From Thermoplasmata archaeon (GTDB lineage: Archaea; Thermoplasmatota; Thermoplasmata; Methanomassiliicoccales; Methanomethylophilaceae), in assembly GCA_015063135.1 (NCBI GenBank), contig SUTA01000003.1, positions 1 to 64,000 of the forward strand: a stretch of 64,000 nt of DNA. The letters are read 5' to 3'. This document shows positions 46,651 to 57,430 of the stretch, one piece after another. A model generated the notes under the pieces. The model saw nothing but the letters and a program-made list of their open reading frames with translations. It had not been told where the DNA came from and searched no databases. Position 1 is the first letter of the stretch. Each line of letters starts with the position of its first letter. Both the position numbers and the translations under genes were made by a program.

Positions 46651-47326
46651 TTACGCCTCACGCATAATGGAACTCGCCGACCCGGACAACGCCGCCTTCG
46701 TGTCCAAGCTCACGCCGGGCAAGGAGGGCATCCTCGGCGCGAGGGTGCCCCAGATACGCGCTCTGGCCAAGGAGGTCGTGGCCGACGATTGGAGGGCCGT
46801 TCTGGAGAACGAGCCTGCCTACTTCGAGGAGGAGATGCTCTTCGGCCTCGTGATAGCGACGGCGAAGATGCCCGTGGAGGAGCGCATCATGCGCACTGAG
46901 GCATTCCTGCCCCGCATAGACAACTGGTCGGTCTGCGACACCTTCTGCTCCGCCTGGAAGGCCGCGAAGGGAGAACGCGACGCGGCATGGGGCTTCTTCT
47001 CGTCACTCATGGATTCGGGCGAGGAGTTCCCGATGAGGGTGTCGCTCATCGCCAGGATGTCGATGTTCAAGGACGAGGAGAGCACGCGCATGCTCCTCGA
47101 GGATATCATGTCCCATGACAATCCGGGGTATTACTACAGGATGGGCGTCGCATGGGCGGTGTCGGTGTGCTATGCCAGGTTCCCGGGGATGACCGAGGAT
47201 GCCCTCAGGTCCGGCCGCCTCTGCGACTGGACTCAGAATAAGTCGATCCAGAAGATTCGCGAGTCCTACCGCGTGTCAGCCGAGGACAAGGAGCGCTTGA
47301 ACGCCCTCAAGCGCAGATCTGCCTGA
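46643..47326 (+). CDS. AlkD-like DNA alkylation repair protein
   Basis: 227-aa HEAT-repeat DNA glycosylase-like protein of the DNA_alkylation family. 'ARVPQIRALAKEV' and 'IDNWSVCDTFCSAWK' are conserved family segments. It removes N3/N7-alkylated bases without base flipping. It overlaps ogt by 8 bp. It ends in TGA, convergent with and 20 bp inside the next gene's 3' end. Confidence 0.85.
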   Translation: MIDYASRIMELADPDNAAFVSKLTPGKEGILGARVPQIRALAKEVVADDWRAVLENEPAYFEEEMLFGLVIATAKMPVEERIMRTEAFLPRIDNWSVCDTFCSAWKAAKGERDAAWGFFSSLMDSGEEFPMRVSLIARMSMFKDEESTRMLLEDIMSHDNPGYYYRMGVAWAVSVCYARFPGMTEDALRSGRLCDWTQNKSIQKIRESYRVSAEDKERLNALKRRSA

Positions 47327-47867
47327 CGATCCTCTCGATCTCATCGGCGTTCTCGTCGCCGACGCGGGCGCCGGAGCGCTCGAGGAAGTGCCAATGCTTT
47401 GCCTCGACCCTCTCCTTGAACTCGGGGCTGGTGACCGCCACTACGCAGCCGTCGCGGATCTGGTCGGCGTCGAGGAACAGCCTGAACATCTCCTTGGGGA
47501 TGCAGAAGATCACGAGGTCGAAGGGCTGCGTGAGGTACGATACCGTCTCCACGTACTGCTTCTCCTCCTGGCATTTCTCATAGCCATCCTTGCTGTCCAT
47601 GACCTCGTCGTAGCCGGTGACCATGTAGTTGCCGGGGACGAAGCCGTACTTGGTGGTTATGACGCCGTAGGATACGTCGCAGAGCTTGTTGCCCTTCTCG
47701 TTCTTAGCGGTGTCCAGGCGGGCGACCAGATGCTTAACCTCGGTCGTCCTGCCCTCGAACATCTCCCATGCCGAGAGCAGCCTCTTCTTGTCCTTGAACA
47801 CCGTGGAATCGTTGGTTATGACGAGGATCCTCTTCCTCAGCACCGTCTCTGTCATCAGCTTTGCCAT
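47307..47867 (-). CDS. Hypothetical protein downstream of hypD
   Basis: 186 aa. 'VITTKYGFVPGNYMVTGYDEVM' slightly resembles DUF6884-type proteins, but I do not assign it. I start at ATG 47867 (MAKLMTETV), 2 bp after the CGA end of hypD; the longer ORF start lies in hypD. No signal peptide or membrane segment. Its place after hypA-hypD is suggestive only. It ends in TGA. Confidence 0.55.
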   Translation of the reverse strand: MAKLMTETVLRKRILVITNDSTVFKDKKRLLSAWEMFEGRTTEVKHLVARLDTAKNEKGNKLCDVSYGVITTKYGFVPGNYMVTGYDEVMDSKDGYEKCQEEKQYVETVSYLTQPFDLVIFCIPKEMFRLFLDADQIRDGCVVAVTSPEFKERVEAKHWHFLERSGARVGDENADEIERIVRQICA

Positions 47868-47869
47868 GT

Positions 47870-48955
47870 TCGCAGCCTCTTGGAGCCGAGCCTGTAAGCT
47901 ATGCTGCAGTTGCCCTCGGCAGACACCATGCAGGGACCCATGGGGTTCATCGGCTTGCAAGCCTTCCCGAACATGGGGCATTCCTCTGATTTTATGAGCC
48001 CCCTGAGCACGTCGCCGCACCTGCAGCCCTTCGCCTCGGCATCGACCTCAGGGGTGTTCCTGAGGATGTCCTCGTGGACCTTCGTCGCATCGTGGTCAGC
48101 GAATCTCGGCTTGAGCGCCAGGGCGCTCTTGGGGATGAGGGGGAAGCCTCTCCAGTGGCGGTCCACCGGGTCGTAGGTCTCCTCCATGAGCTTCATGGCC
48201 ACGGGGTTGCCCTCGGGCCTCACCAGGCGGGAGTACTCGTTCTCGACTTCGTGGCGGCCCTCCTTCAGCTGCTTGCACAGCATGTAGACGGCCATGAGCA
48301 GGTCCAGGGGCTCGAATCCGGCGATGACCTGGGGGACGGGCCTGATCTTCCCGAACTCCTCGAACATCTTGGTCCCGGTGATGACGGCCACGTGGCCAGG
48401 CTGTATGATCCCGTCGATCCTGTTCTCGCCCAGGCTGAAGATTGTGTCCAGGATGGGAGGGCAGATCCTGTGGCAGCTGTAGACGCTGAAGTTCTCGGGG
48501 CAGTCGTCCCTGTGCAGGGGGACGCATGTGGATGGGGCGGTGGTCTCGAACCCCACGCCGACGAACACCAGGGGCTTGTCGGGCTGCTGCCTCGCCATGG
48601 AGACCGCGTCGTCGATGGAGTAGACGACCCTGACGTCGGCGCCGTCGGTCTTGGCCGAGAAGAGGGAACCTATGGTGGTGGGGACCCTCATCATGTCGCC
48701 GAAGGCGGTCACGGTCACGCCGTTCCTCGCGAGGGTGATGGCATCGGCCACCTCGTGGCTGGTCGTGACGCACACGGGGCATCCGGGCCCCTGGGCGATC
48801 TGCACGCCCACGTCGTTGAGCATCTCCTCCAGCCCGAACCTCACGATGGTGTCCTGGTGCGTTCCGCAGATGTGCATGAACTTGTAGTCCACATCCATCG
48901 CCCTGATGCCGTCCAGGATCTTCCTGGCAGTCTCCTCGTCCCTGTATTTGAACAT
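47870..48955 (-). CDS. hypD: Hydrogenase maturation protein HypD
   Basis: 361-aa HypD, the Fe-S scaffold on which the Fe(CN)2CO unit of [NiFe] hydrogenases is built with HypC. 'MHICGTHQDTI', 'GPGCPVCVT', 'GFETTAP' and the C-terminal Cys cluster 'GCRCGDVL...CPMFGKAC' are diagnostic. Start ATG 48955 overlaps the hypA end. The frame meets CGA 47872-47870 after 'LGSKRL', directly before the next ATG; the nominal ORF has 4 more residues. The upstream part of the ORF-track entry is a hypA shadow. Confidence 0.93.
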
Positions 48956-49335
48956 CGCTGACTCTCCTCGATGTCTATGTATTTGACCGTGCACGACTGC
49001 CCCTTCACCACGGTCACATGGCCGCCGCACTCGGGGCATGCCAGGACGGGTATCGAATGGGATTCGAAATCGGGGTCCTTCAGTATCTTCGCCGGTCCCT
49101 CGAAGCCGCACCCGTCGCAGCGGAGCTCGATGGGCTCGTGCTCCACTATGAACTCGGAGCCCTCGAGGATGGTACCGCGGGTGACGATCTCGTACGCGAA
49201 GCGCATCTGCTCCTCGCCGAGGTTGGTCAGGTCTCCGATGACGGCGGTCACGCTGTTGACCTTGGTGACGTCGTACTTCTCGAGCTCGAGGAGGACGCCC
49301 CTGACCAGGTTGGACACGACGGATACTTCGTGCAT
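48955..49335 (-). CDS. hypA: Hydrogenase nickel incorporation protein HypA
   Basis: 126-aa HypA. Start 'MHEVSVV' gives the Ni-binding His2/Glu3. The Zn site is formed by 'RCDGCGFEG' and 'LACPECGGH'. It delivers nickel to [NiFe] hydrogenases with HypB. The frame ends in CGA 48957-48955 after 'EESQ', whose A is also the A of the hypD ATG (CGATG, where TGATG is expected). The nominal ORF adds 38 residues out of frame in hypD. Confidence 0.92.
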
Positions 49336-49376
49336 CGGCCACAGTATGCGCGCGCACGTTTAAAGGGTTGTATGCG

Positions 49377-50045
49377 TCGCCGCTCCCCGTGCTCCTCGGA
49401 GAAATGCCTGCAGAACCGGGATACCTTGCACTTCTCGCACTTCATGTGATTGGGCAGGCAGGTGACCTGGCCGTGCCTGACGAGGTACCTGTTGATGTCG
49501 GACCATCTCTCCTCGGGGGTGATGTCCATGAGGGCGAACTCGGTCTCCGTGGGGTCCTTGGTATCCACCAGCCCCATGAGGTTGGAGATCCTGTGGACGT
49601 GGGTGTCCACGCACACCGACGGTATCCCCATGGCGTAGGAGCGGACGCATGCGGCGGTCTTCCTGCCCACCATCGGGAGCTTCATCATCTCGTCGGTGTC
49701 GCTGGGGACCTCGCCCCCGTACTCGTCCCTGAGCATGATGCAGCACTCCACTATCGCCTTCGCCTTCTGCTTGGGGAACCCGGCCGGCCTGACCAGCTCC
49801 GCCACTTCGTCCACGTCAGCGGCGGCGATGGCATCGACGGAATCGTACTTGCGGAACAGGTTGTCCGATGCCTTGCGGGTGTTGTCGTCCCTGGTGCGCT
49901 GCGAGAGTATCGTGGCGATGAGGACGTGGAAAGGGTCCGGGGGCCACTCGGGGTTCAGGCCCTCCGAGTTCCTGCCCGGGAAGCATCCGTGGAAGTACTC
50001 GCCGGCGAGAATGTCGAGTATCGTGCAAATCTCTTCTGAAGCCAT
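49377..50045 (-). CDS. nth: Endonuclease III
   Basis: 222-aa DNA glycosylase/AP lyase for oxidised pyrimidines. Helix-hairpin-helix 'LPMVGRKTAACV', catalytic Asp in 'VDTHVHRISN', and [4Fe-4S] ligands 'CLPNHMKCEKCKVSRFC' (C-x6-C-x2-C-x5-C). Start ATG 50045, 25 bp inside the folC 3' end. The frame meets CGA at 49379-49377 after 'EEHGER', right after the cluster as expected. The nominal ORF continues out of frame into hypA. Confidence 0.92.
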
Positions 50046-51262
50046 ATCAGCGCCTCCTCCGCCATCCTGAACGATCCGGTCACCAGGACGTTGTCGTCGC
50101 CCCTGGCATCCATCGCGGCGTCGAGGGCGGAATCCACATCGGGGAACGGCCGAGCATCGTCGCGGAAAGCCGACATCGCCGCCGCCATCCTCTCCACGGG
50201 AGCCGCCCTGGGCGACTGCGGCGCGGTGACGTAGACCTTCGATGCGACCCCGGCCAGCTTGGAGCACACGCCGCTCAGGTCCTTGTCCTCCAGCATCCCT
50301 ATGACGAGGACGACCTCCCCGTAGATCTCCCCGATGTCCTCGGCCAGGCGGGCCGCGCCGGTCGATGTGTGGGTGACATCGATGATCAGGGGCATGGCGA
50401 TGTGCTTCTGCATCCTGCAGGGCCAGGAGACCGAGGCCAGACCCTCCTGAACGTGCTCCGCGATCCTCTCCCCGTAGTCGGGGAGCTGGGAGAGCGCGGC
50501 TATCGCCAGGACGGCGTTGCCGGCCTGGAACCTGCCCGGGAGGCCCACGGTCATGAGCTCTCCTCCGAACAGCATGTCGATGGAGTCCGGCTTGGTGTTG
50601 ACTACCTCCGCATCGGACGCGGAGACGGCGACCAGCGGCGCTCCAACCCTGTCGCAGTAGGCGGCGATGGCCTCCAATGCCTCGCCGGTGTTGACGGTGA
50701 CGCACGGGGCGCCCTTCTTGGCGATCCCCGCCTTCTCCGCGGCGATCTCCCCGAGGGTCGATCCCAGGAACCTGGTGTGCTCCACGCCCACCCCGTTGAT
50801 CACGGAGACCTCCGGATCGACCACGTTGGTGGCGTCGAGCCTGCCGCCCATGCCGACCTCCACCACGGCAATCTCCACCGAGAGGAGCCTGAACAGGACG
50901 AGGGCCATGGCGGTGAGCACCTCGAACCTGGTGCACTCCATGCCGATCGAGGCCATGTCCTCGGCATGCGGGCGGATGGCCTCCAGGGCCATCTCGAGGT
51001 CCTCGTCGGACACGTCCTCCCCGCCGATCATGATGCACTCGTTGACCCTCATAATCTCGGGCGACGTGAACATGCCCGTGCGGTACCCGGAGCACCTGAG
51101 GACGGATTCCATCATGGCGCAGACGGAGCCCTTGCCGTCGGTGCCCGTGACGTGGATCGTGCGCATGCCCTTCTGGGGGTTCCCCAGGCGGTTCATGAGC
51201 TCAGTGATGTTGGCCAGCCCGGGATGGACCCCCCTTCCGGAGAGCCCCTCGAACCAGCCCAT
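50021..51262 (-). CDS. folC: Folylpolyglutamate/dihydrofolate synthase-like ligase
   Basis: 413-aa Mur-ligase-family protein of the FolC type. P-loop 'TGTDGKGSVCAMMESVL', 'FTSPEIMRVNECI' and 'VEVGMGGRLDATNV' are FolC signatures. It adds glutamate to a folate or pterin, and two ATP-grasp ligases lie upstream. Start ATG 51262 with AAGGGAAC ahead. The frame ends at CGA 50023-50021 after 'QKRFA', shortly after the nth ATG. The ORF-track version combines shadows on both sides. Confidence 0.88.
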
Positions 51263-51370
51263 GTTCCCTTCGGGATTCAATACAATCTCCGTGTGTCGGA
51301 ATGCGTTCCTTCTTTTCAAAATATCCCCCGGGTCGGAAGTATTGTGTATGGATAGATTGGTTATCGCGTC

Positions 51371-52225
51371 ATGCGCGGAGCCATGGTGGTCAATGGATTC
51401 CTCGCCGGCGGGAAGTACGACGAGCCGGCGGCAATGATGTCCGCCGCGGCCAGGGGGATGGGCATAGGGCTCACCGTCCTGCGCAACTGCGACCTGTGCC
51501 GCCCCATCGGGGAGTCCCCGCTGGAGGATGCGGACTTCGTGGTGTTCTGGGATAAGGACGTGACCCTCGCCATGTCGCTGGAGGCGGCGGGCCTGAGGCT
51601 GTTCAATCCAGCCCAGTGCATCATGGACTGCGATGACAAGGCCAGGACACATCTGGAGCTGGCGAGGGCGGGGGTCCCCAGCCTTAGGACCATCGCCTGC
51701 CCCAAGACGTTCGAGGGCGTCGGCTACACCGACAGGGGCTTCCTGGGGGAGGCCGCCAGCACCCTCGGGTTCCCGATGGTGGTGAAGGATTGCTTCGGCT
51801 CCTTCGGCCAGCAGGTCCACCTTGTTCGCGACATGGCGGAGCTTGAGGCGCTGGTCGCCGGCGACCGCCCGATGATCATGCAGGAGTACGTCGAATGCGG
51901 AGGCGAGGACCTCAGGATAGAGGTGGTGGGCGGCGAGGCGGTAGCGGCCGTGCGCAGGAAGGCGAAGCCCGGGGAGTTCCGCGCCAACGCGACCCTCGGG
52001 GGGACCATGCACCCGCATGAGCCCACCCGCGAGGAATCGGAGCTCGCAGCGGCCGCGGCGGAGGCCCTGGAGGCGGACTTCTGCGGAGTGGACATCCTCA
52101 GCGGGCCGGACGGGCCGGTCGTCATAGAGGTCAACTCCAACGCCCATATGAGGAACATCACCGAATGCACGGGCATCGATATCGCCTCAGCCATAATGGC
52201 CCACATCCGCTACACGGTGGGTCGA
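51371..52225 (+). CDS. RimK-type ATP-grasp ligase, first of two
   Basis: 284-aa ATP-grasp protein of the RimK/LysX/MptN/CofF family. 'FPMVVKDCFGSFGQQVHLV' is the ATP-binding lysine/glycine loop, and 'GPVVIEVNSNAHM' has the Mg ligands. Such enzymes join glutamate or another amino acid to a cofactor or protein. Start ATG 51371, alternatively 51383. The frame meets CGA at 52223-52225 after 'RYTVG', 1 bp before the next ATG. The nominal ORF runs 176 more residues out of frame in the second ligase. Confidence 0.82.
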
Positions 52226-52226
52226 C

Positions 52227-53021
52227 ATGGAGTGCTGGATCCTGTACGATGCGCCAGACCTGGAGAAGAACAGGTTCTTCGCCGAGAGGCTCAGGGACTC
52301 CGGCAACTCCATGGGGCTCAGATGCGAGATAGTCGCCGCGGGAAGCGCCGATCCCGGGGACGCGCCAGACGTGGTGGTCTCCCGCAGCAGGGACCATCGC
52401 CTCGTAAGCGAGATCGAGGATTGCGGCGCCACGGTGTACAACAGGTCGTCGGTCACGAGGATATGCTGCGACAAGGCGGAGACCCTCCGCTTCGCCGGCA
52501 GCCTCGGCGTCCCGGTACTGCCCTACAGCCTCGCCGCGGACGAGCTCCCTCCGGGGCCCCCGTGGGTGGTCAAGTCGAGGATGGGGCACGGCGGCTCCGA
52601 GGTGTTCGAGGCCTGTTCCGGGGACGAGGTCTCGGAGCTCTTCGATGCAAATGCCGACCGCCTGCCGATGGTGCAGCAGATGGCGCCGGTCCGCGGGAGG
52701 GACATGAGGTGCTACGTCCTAGGCGGAAGGATCATCGCATCTGTGATGCGCTCTAGCGACAGGGACTTCAGGGCCAACTTCAGCCTCGGCGGGAGAGCGG
52801 AGCTATGCGAGTCCCCGGACGCGGCTGTCAGGATAATCAGGAAGGTCGTCCCCGAGCTGATGCCCGACTTCGTGGGCTTCGATTTCCTGTTCGGGGAGGA
52901 TGGGGATGTCTATCTCAACGAGATCGAGGACCCGGTCGGGACCCGCATGCTCTACGAGCTCACGGATCTCGACGCGGCATCCCTCTATATGCGGTACGTC
53001 GCCGCCCGTTCGGGCCTGCGA
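52227..53021 (+). CDS. RimK-type ATP-grasp ligase, second of two
   Basis: 264-aa paralog-like ATP-grasp ligase. 'PPWVVKSRMGHGGSEVFEA' is the ATP loop and 'LNEIEDPVGTRMLYELT' replaces the usual NxN metal motif with an NEI form. It probably works with the first ligase on one cofactor (pterin or F420 glutamylation are possible). The frame meets CGA at 53019-53021 after 'RSGL', 1 bp from the end of the convergent asparagine-synthase-like gene. The nominal ORF goes on 25 antisense residues. Confidence 0.8.
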
Positions 53022-53022
53022 A

Positions 53023-53817
53023 TCACTCGAAGATGTCCTTGTAGATGGACTCGACGAGTTCGGAGTAGGTCATGCCCTTCTGCTTGGCCACGTCCCTGAC
53101 CAGGTCCATGGTTCCGGAGCCGTACTGGGCGGCCTTCTTCTTCTTCTCGGCGATGAACGGGTAGCCGAGGTTCCTGGCGACCTGCTTGAGCAGGACCTTC
53201 CTGTTGTCGGCGTCCTTGGGCATCAGGTCCTTGAGGTCCATGGAGCTGACCTCCATGGTCACGAGGGGGTCGAGGTAGGGGTACAGGATCTTCTTCCCGA
53301 AGTGGTCCGCGACCTTGGTCTCGTGGGGGATCGTGGAGGTGATGAGCTTCCCGATGTCGGACTTCCTGGCCCTGTTGAGCTCCTCCTCGGACAGGCCGAT
53401 GTACTTAGAGTATCCGGCGAACATCTCATCCGATCCCTGGCCGCCCAGGACCAGCTTCTCATGGACGGTCCTGCAGACGAAGAACAGGGGCAGCTCGAAG
53501 GACAGCGTCAGGGGGCTGGAGGTGGCGGTGATGCTGATCATCTCCCTGAGCCTGGCCTCGATGTTGTCCTCGGTGATCGGTATGTGGAGCCACGGCAGAC
53601 CGAGCTGCTCGGACATCTCGCGGGCCATGACCACGTCGTAGGACTGGTCCTTGCCGGAGGTGTACAGGGTGACGGACCTCGCGTAGTCCTTGGCGATGGC
53701 CGCCACGAGGCCGGAGTCGAGGCCTCCTGAGAAAGCAACTGCTATGTCCTGGTCCTCCACGCCGTTCCTCACCGCGGAGACGATGGCGTTTTCGAGATTC
53801 TCGGTGTTTGCTGCCAT
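53023..53817 (-). CDS. Asparagine synthase-like PP-loop protein
   Basis: 264-aa protein with only the synthetase (ATP-pyrophosphatase) domain of asparagine synthase. PP-loop 'AVAFSGGLDSGLVA' and 'LVLGGQGSDEMFAGY' are clear. No glutaminase domain, so it uses ammonia or another amidotransferase partner, and it may amidate a cofactor and not aspartate. It ends in TGA. Its neighbours are ATP-grasp ligases and nikR. Confidence 0.83.
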   Translation of the reverse strand: MAANTENLENAIVSAVRNGVEDQDIAVAFSGGLDSGLVAAIAKDYARSVTLYTSGKDQSYDVVMAREMSEQLGLPWLHIPITEDNIEARLREMISITATSSPLTLSFELPLFFVCRTVHEKLVLGGQGSDEMFAGYSKYIGLSEEELNRARKSDIGKLITSTIPHETKVADHFGKKILYPYLDPLVTMEVSSMDLKDLMPKDADNRKVLLKQVARNLGYPFIAEKKKKAAQYGSGTMDLVRDVAKQKGMTYSELVESIYKDIFE

Positions 53818-53877
53818 GACCCAGTCATCCGCGCGCTACGATATAAACCTTAATTACTCGATTATTGATACTCGGCC

Positions 53878-54345
53878 ATGGACGGAGTAACACGCATCGG
53901 CGTATCCCTCGAACCCGAACTTCTGAAAGCATTCGATGACTCGATTTCCAAGAAGGGGTACGTCAGCCGCTCCGAGGCCATCCGCGACCTGGTCCGCGAT
54001 TCCCTCGCCGAGAACGAGTGGAAGAACGACGAGGAGTGGATGGTCGGCACCGTGGTCATGGTCTATGACCACACGTCCACCTCCATCAGCGACAGGCTTA
54101 CCGAGGTGCAGCACGAGCACGGCCATATGGTCACCACCAGCGTCCACATCCACCTCGACCACGACAAGTGCATGGAGATCCTCATCTGCGAGGGCAAGCT
54201 CGGCGACCTCAAGGCGTTCGCCAACGAGATCACCTCCATGAAGGGCGTCCTGAGGGGCAGGCTCACCATGGCGGCCCCGTCCACCGGGAACCTCCACCAC
54301 ATCGGCCACAGGCACCGATTCGGGCGCGGTTGCTCGACCGCGTGA
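53878..54345 (+). CDS. nikR: Nickel-responsive regulator NikR-like
   Basis: 155-aa ribbon-helix-helix regulator. N-terminal RHH domain 'RIGVSLEPELLKAFDDSI' and ACT-like nickel domain with 'HGHMVTTSVHIHLDHDKCMEIL', which carries the His/His/Cys nickel ligands. A His/Arg/Cys C-terminal tail follows. It represses nickel uptake genes when Ni is ample, which matters for F430 and hydrogenases. A TATA-like GATATAAACC lies about 35 nt upstream. It ends in TGA. Confidence 0.9.
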   Translation: MDGVTRIGVSLEPELLKAFDDSISKKGYVSRSEAIRDLVRDSLAENEWKNDEEWMVGTVVMVYDHTSTSISDRLTEVQHEHGHMVTTSVHIHLDHDKCMEILICEGKLGDLKAFANEITSMKGVLRGRLTMAAPSTGNLHHIGHRHRFGRGCSTA

Positions 54346-54934
54346 CCGATGCCACGGGTTCGCTGATCTCCGCCGCGATGCCCGGGGACGGGAACAGACC
54401 GTCGACCCCTATGATCAGCGTCCAGACGGCGTTGCTGGTGTCGTCGACGCCGAATCTCCTGTTGATGATCCTGGCGGTGCTGACCGACGGATAGTAGATG
54501 ACGGCCTGCATGCCGTCCTCCAGTCCGGCCGGGGCATAATTGACCGCCGATATGACGAACTTCGCCTCGTGGCCGGTTATCTTGTCGCGGAAGATGGCCA
54601 TGCTGTCCGAGAGCCAGATTATGTTGGGGTCGGAGGCCATGGCCTCCCTCTCGCCGGGGACGACCTCCCTCCCGATGATGTTCCCCATCGAGTCCACGAT
54701 GAACATGGACGTCTCATCGGGGCGCTCGAACTCGCCGGTGCAGAACATGGCACCGACGAACTGCCTGTGGGCGCACTGCATGATGCCGATGTTGTCGAGC
54801 TCCATTCCGCCGGAGATCCGCCTGATCGACATCTCCTGCTCCACCGCCGCCATGAGGGTCTCGGAGTCGAGGGGCTCGAGGCGGAGCACCCCCTTCTGCG
54901 ATAGCAGCGCTTCCCTCATGATGGTTGGATGCAT
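54320..54934 (-). CDS. Conserved hypothetical, paralog of the 23.2-kb gene
   Basis: 204-aa member of the same unknown family as 23206..23823 (205 aa). Shared: start 'MHPTI', 'RRISGGMELDNIGIMQC', 'QFVGAMFCTGEF' and 'QAVIYYPSVSTARIIN'. Start ATG 54934 is set by this alignment. TTATATAT lies about 30 nt upstream. The frame ends at CGA 54322-54320 after 'SSNRA', giving almost the same length as the TGA-ended paralog. The nominal ORF adds 19 residues antisense to nikR. Confidence 0.75.
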
Positions 54935-55075
54935 AATCCTATAACGCGCACACGATATATAACGCGCGCGTTGGACGGATGATTCGTGGACAGAAATGCA
55001 CTCGTGTTTGGGAGCAGCCAGCACTGCTCCTCATCTATTAATTATTAAATACGCCCAGCCCGTTTTATATGGGCG

Positions 55076-57364
55076 ATGAGGAAGCTCATAATCACCGAGA
55101 AGGCCAACGCGGCGCGCAGGATCTCCACCATCCTTTCCGACGGGAAATCGCACTCGTCGGCCAGCGGAGGGGTCACCGTCATCACGTTCGAGAAGGACGG
55201 CGACGAGTACAGCGTCGTGAGCCTCAGGGGGCACATCATCGAGCTCGACTACCCCAAGGAGTACAACGACTGGGGGGCGACCAAGCCCGAGGACCTTGTG
55301 TACGTGCCGCAGGTGAAGGCCGTCAGGGTCAAGAGTATCCTCACAGCGCTCAAGGAGATCGCCGCGCAGTGCGATGAGGTCATCATCGCGACCGACTTCG
55401 ACAGGGAGGGAGAGCTCATCGGCATGGAGACCGTGCGCGAGATGGGCGTCGACCTGTCCATAGTGAAGAGGGCCAGGTTCTCCGCCCTCACCAAGGGCGA
55501 GGTGGAGAAGGCCTTCGACGACCTCGCGCTCCCCGACACAAACCTGGCCGACGCCGCCGAGGCCCGCCAGATCGTGGACCTCTCATGGGGTGCCGTCCTC
55601 ACCAGGCTCATATCCCTCTCCTCCGGACAGGTCGGGAAGAACTTCATGTCCGTAGGCAGGGTCCAGAGCCCCACGCTGAAGCTCCTGGTGGAGAGGCACG
55701 AGGAGATCGAGAGGTTCGAGCCCGTCCCGTTCTGGAACGTGGTCGGGAAGTTCGGCATGCTCGCGTTCAAGGGCGAGCATACCGGGAACCCCTTCTGGGA
55801 CAGGGAGCAGGCCGAGGCCGTGATGGCCAAGGTGTCCGCCGAGAAGGTCGGCACCGTCACGGGCTACGAGGTCTCCCCCAAGGAGGAGTACAGGCCGGCC
55901 CCGTTCGACACCACGCAGATGCAGGTCGAGGCCAACAAGATCGGCATACCTCCCACGGTGGCCATGAAGCTCGCCGAGGATCTGTACACCGGCGGATACA
56001 TCTCGTACCCCCGTACCGAGAACACAGAGTACCCCAGGAGCCTAGGTCTGAAGTCCATCCTCGAGAAGCTCAAGGACACGGAGTTCAAGGCGGAGGCGGA
56101 GGAGATCCTGAAGCAGGAGAAGATCGTCCCCTCCAAGGGCAAGCGCAGGACCACGGACCACCCGCCCATATACCCCACCGCCGGGGCCTCCTCGGACAAG
56201 ATGAAGGGCGACAAGTGGAAGCTCTACGAGCTCATCGTCAGGAGGTTCCTGGCAACCCTCGGCGAGGTCGCCGAGGCCGAGGTAACGGAGGTCACCATAG
56301 AGGTGGCCGGCGAGCAGTTCAAGTCCGAGGGATACGTCCTCAAGAAGGCCGGATGGAAGAAGTACTACGGCAAGTACCTGAAGTCCACCGAGACCAAGCT
56401 CCCGAAGATGGCCGTCGGCGACGAGGTCGACGTGCGCTCCATGCAGATGGTCGATTCCGAGACCAAGCCCCCGTACAGGTACAACCAGGGTTCCCTGATC
56501 CAGGAGATGGACAGGCTGCAGCTGGGTACGAAGTCGACCAGGCACGACATCATCGGCAAGCTGTATTCCAGGAACTACGTCCAGGGCAACTACATGATTC
56601 CCACCCCCAGCGGGATCGCCCTCACGAAGTCGCTCGAGGTCCACGGAGGAGGCATCACCGAGCCGGAGATGACCGCCAGGCTGGAGGCCGACATGCTGAA
56701 GATCACCGACGGCGAGCGCACGCTCGAATCCGTGGTGAAGGAGTCCCAGGACATGCTGCACGACGTCGCAGTCAAGATCTCCTCGGAATCCGCGGAGATC
56801 GGCCAGGAGATCCGTTCGGCGCTCCACTCGCAGCAGCACATCGGCATCTGCCCGTCCTGCGGCAACAACATGACCGTCAAGAGGTCCAAGAACGGGAACT
56901 TCATCGGATGCGACGGCTACCCCGAGTGCAAGATGGCCTTCCCGATGCCAAGGGGCGCCCTGGTGCAGACCACGGACAGCAAGTGCCCCGTGTGCGGCCT
57001 GCCCCAGCTCAGGATCATCAGGAAGGGTAACCCGCCGTCCGTGCAGTGCATCGACCCCAAGTGTCAGAGCAACATCGAGAAGAACGACCTGGGGGTCTGC
57101 CCCACCTGCGAGAAGGGACACATCAGGATAATGTTCTCCAAGGCCGGCAAGAGGTTCGCGGGATGCTCCGAATGGCCCGCGTGCACGCAGACCTATCCGT
57201 TGCGCCCCCGCGGCACCATAAAGGCGGCCGGCCGCTCCTGCTCGATATGCAAGGCACCCATGATTTCCCTTGGAACTATCGATGAGTGCATCAACCCCGA
57301 TTGCCCAGGCAAGAAGAAATCATCGAGGGCCAAGAAAGCTGTCGAGAAGAAGGCCTCAGAGCGA
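55076..57364 (+). CDS. topA: DNA topoisomerase I (type IA)
   Basis: 762-aa topoisomerase relaxing negative supercoils. TOPRIM motifs 'ITEKANAARR' and 'ATDFDREGE', active-site Tyr in 'GGYISYPRTEN', then four C-terminal Cys4 zinc ribbons ('CPSCGNN', 'CPVCGLP', 'CPTCEKG', 'CSICKAP') and a Lys-rich tail. The frame meets CGA at 57362-57364 after 'KKASE'; the ORF has only four more residues before TAA. Probably leaderless from a TATA-like TTAAATAC near 55045. Confidence 0.95.
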
Positions 57365-57430
57365 GTCCCGATACGGTAACACTAATATTGACATTTGTGT
57401 TATTTTAACGTATAATTCAAAGGGGCCCGA

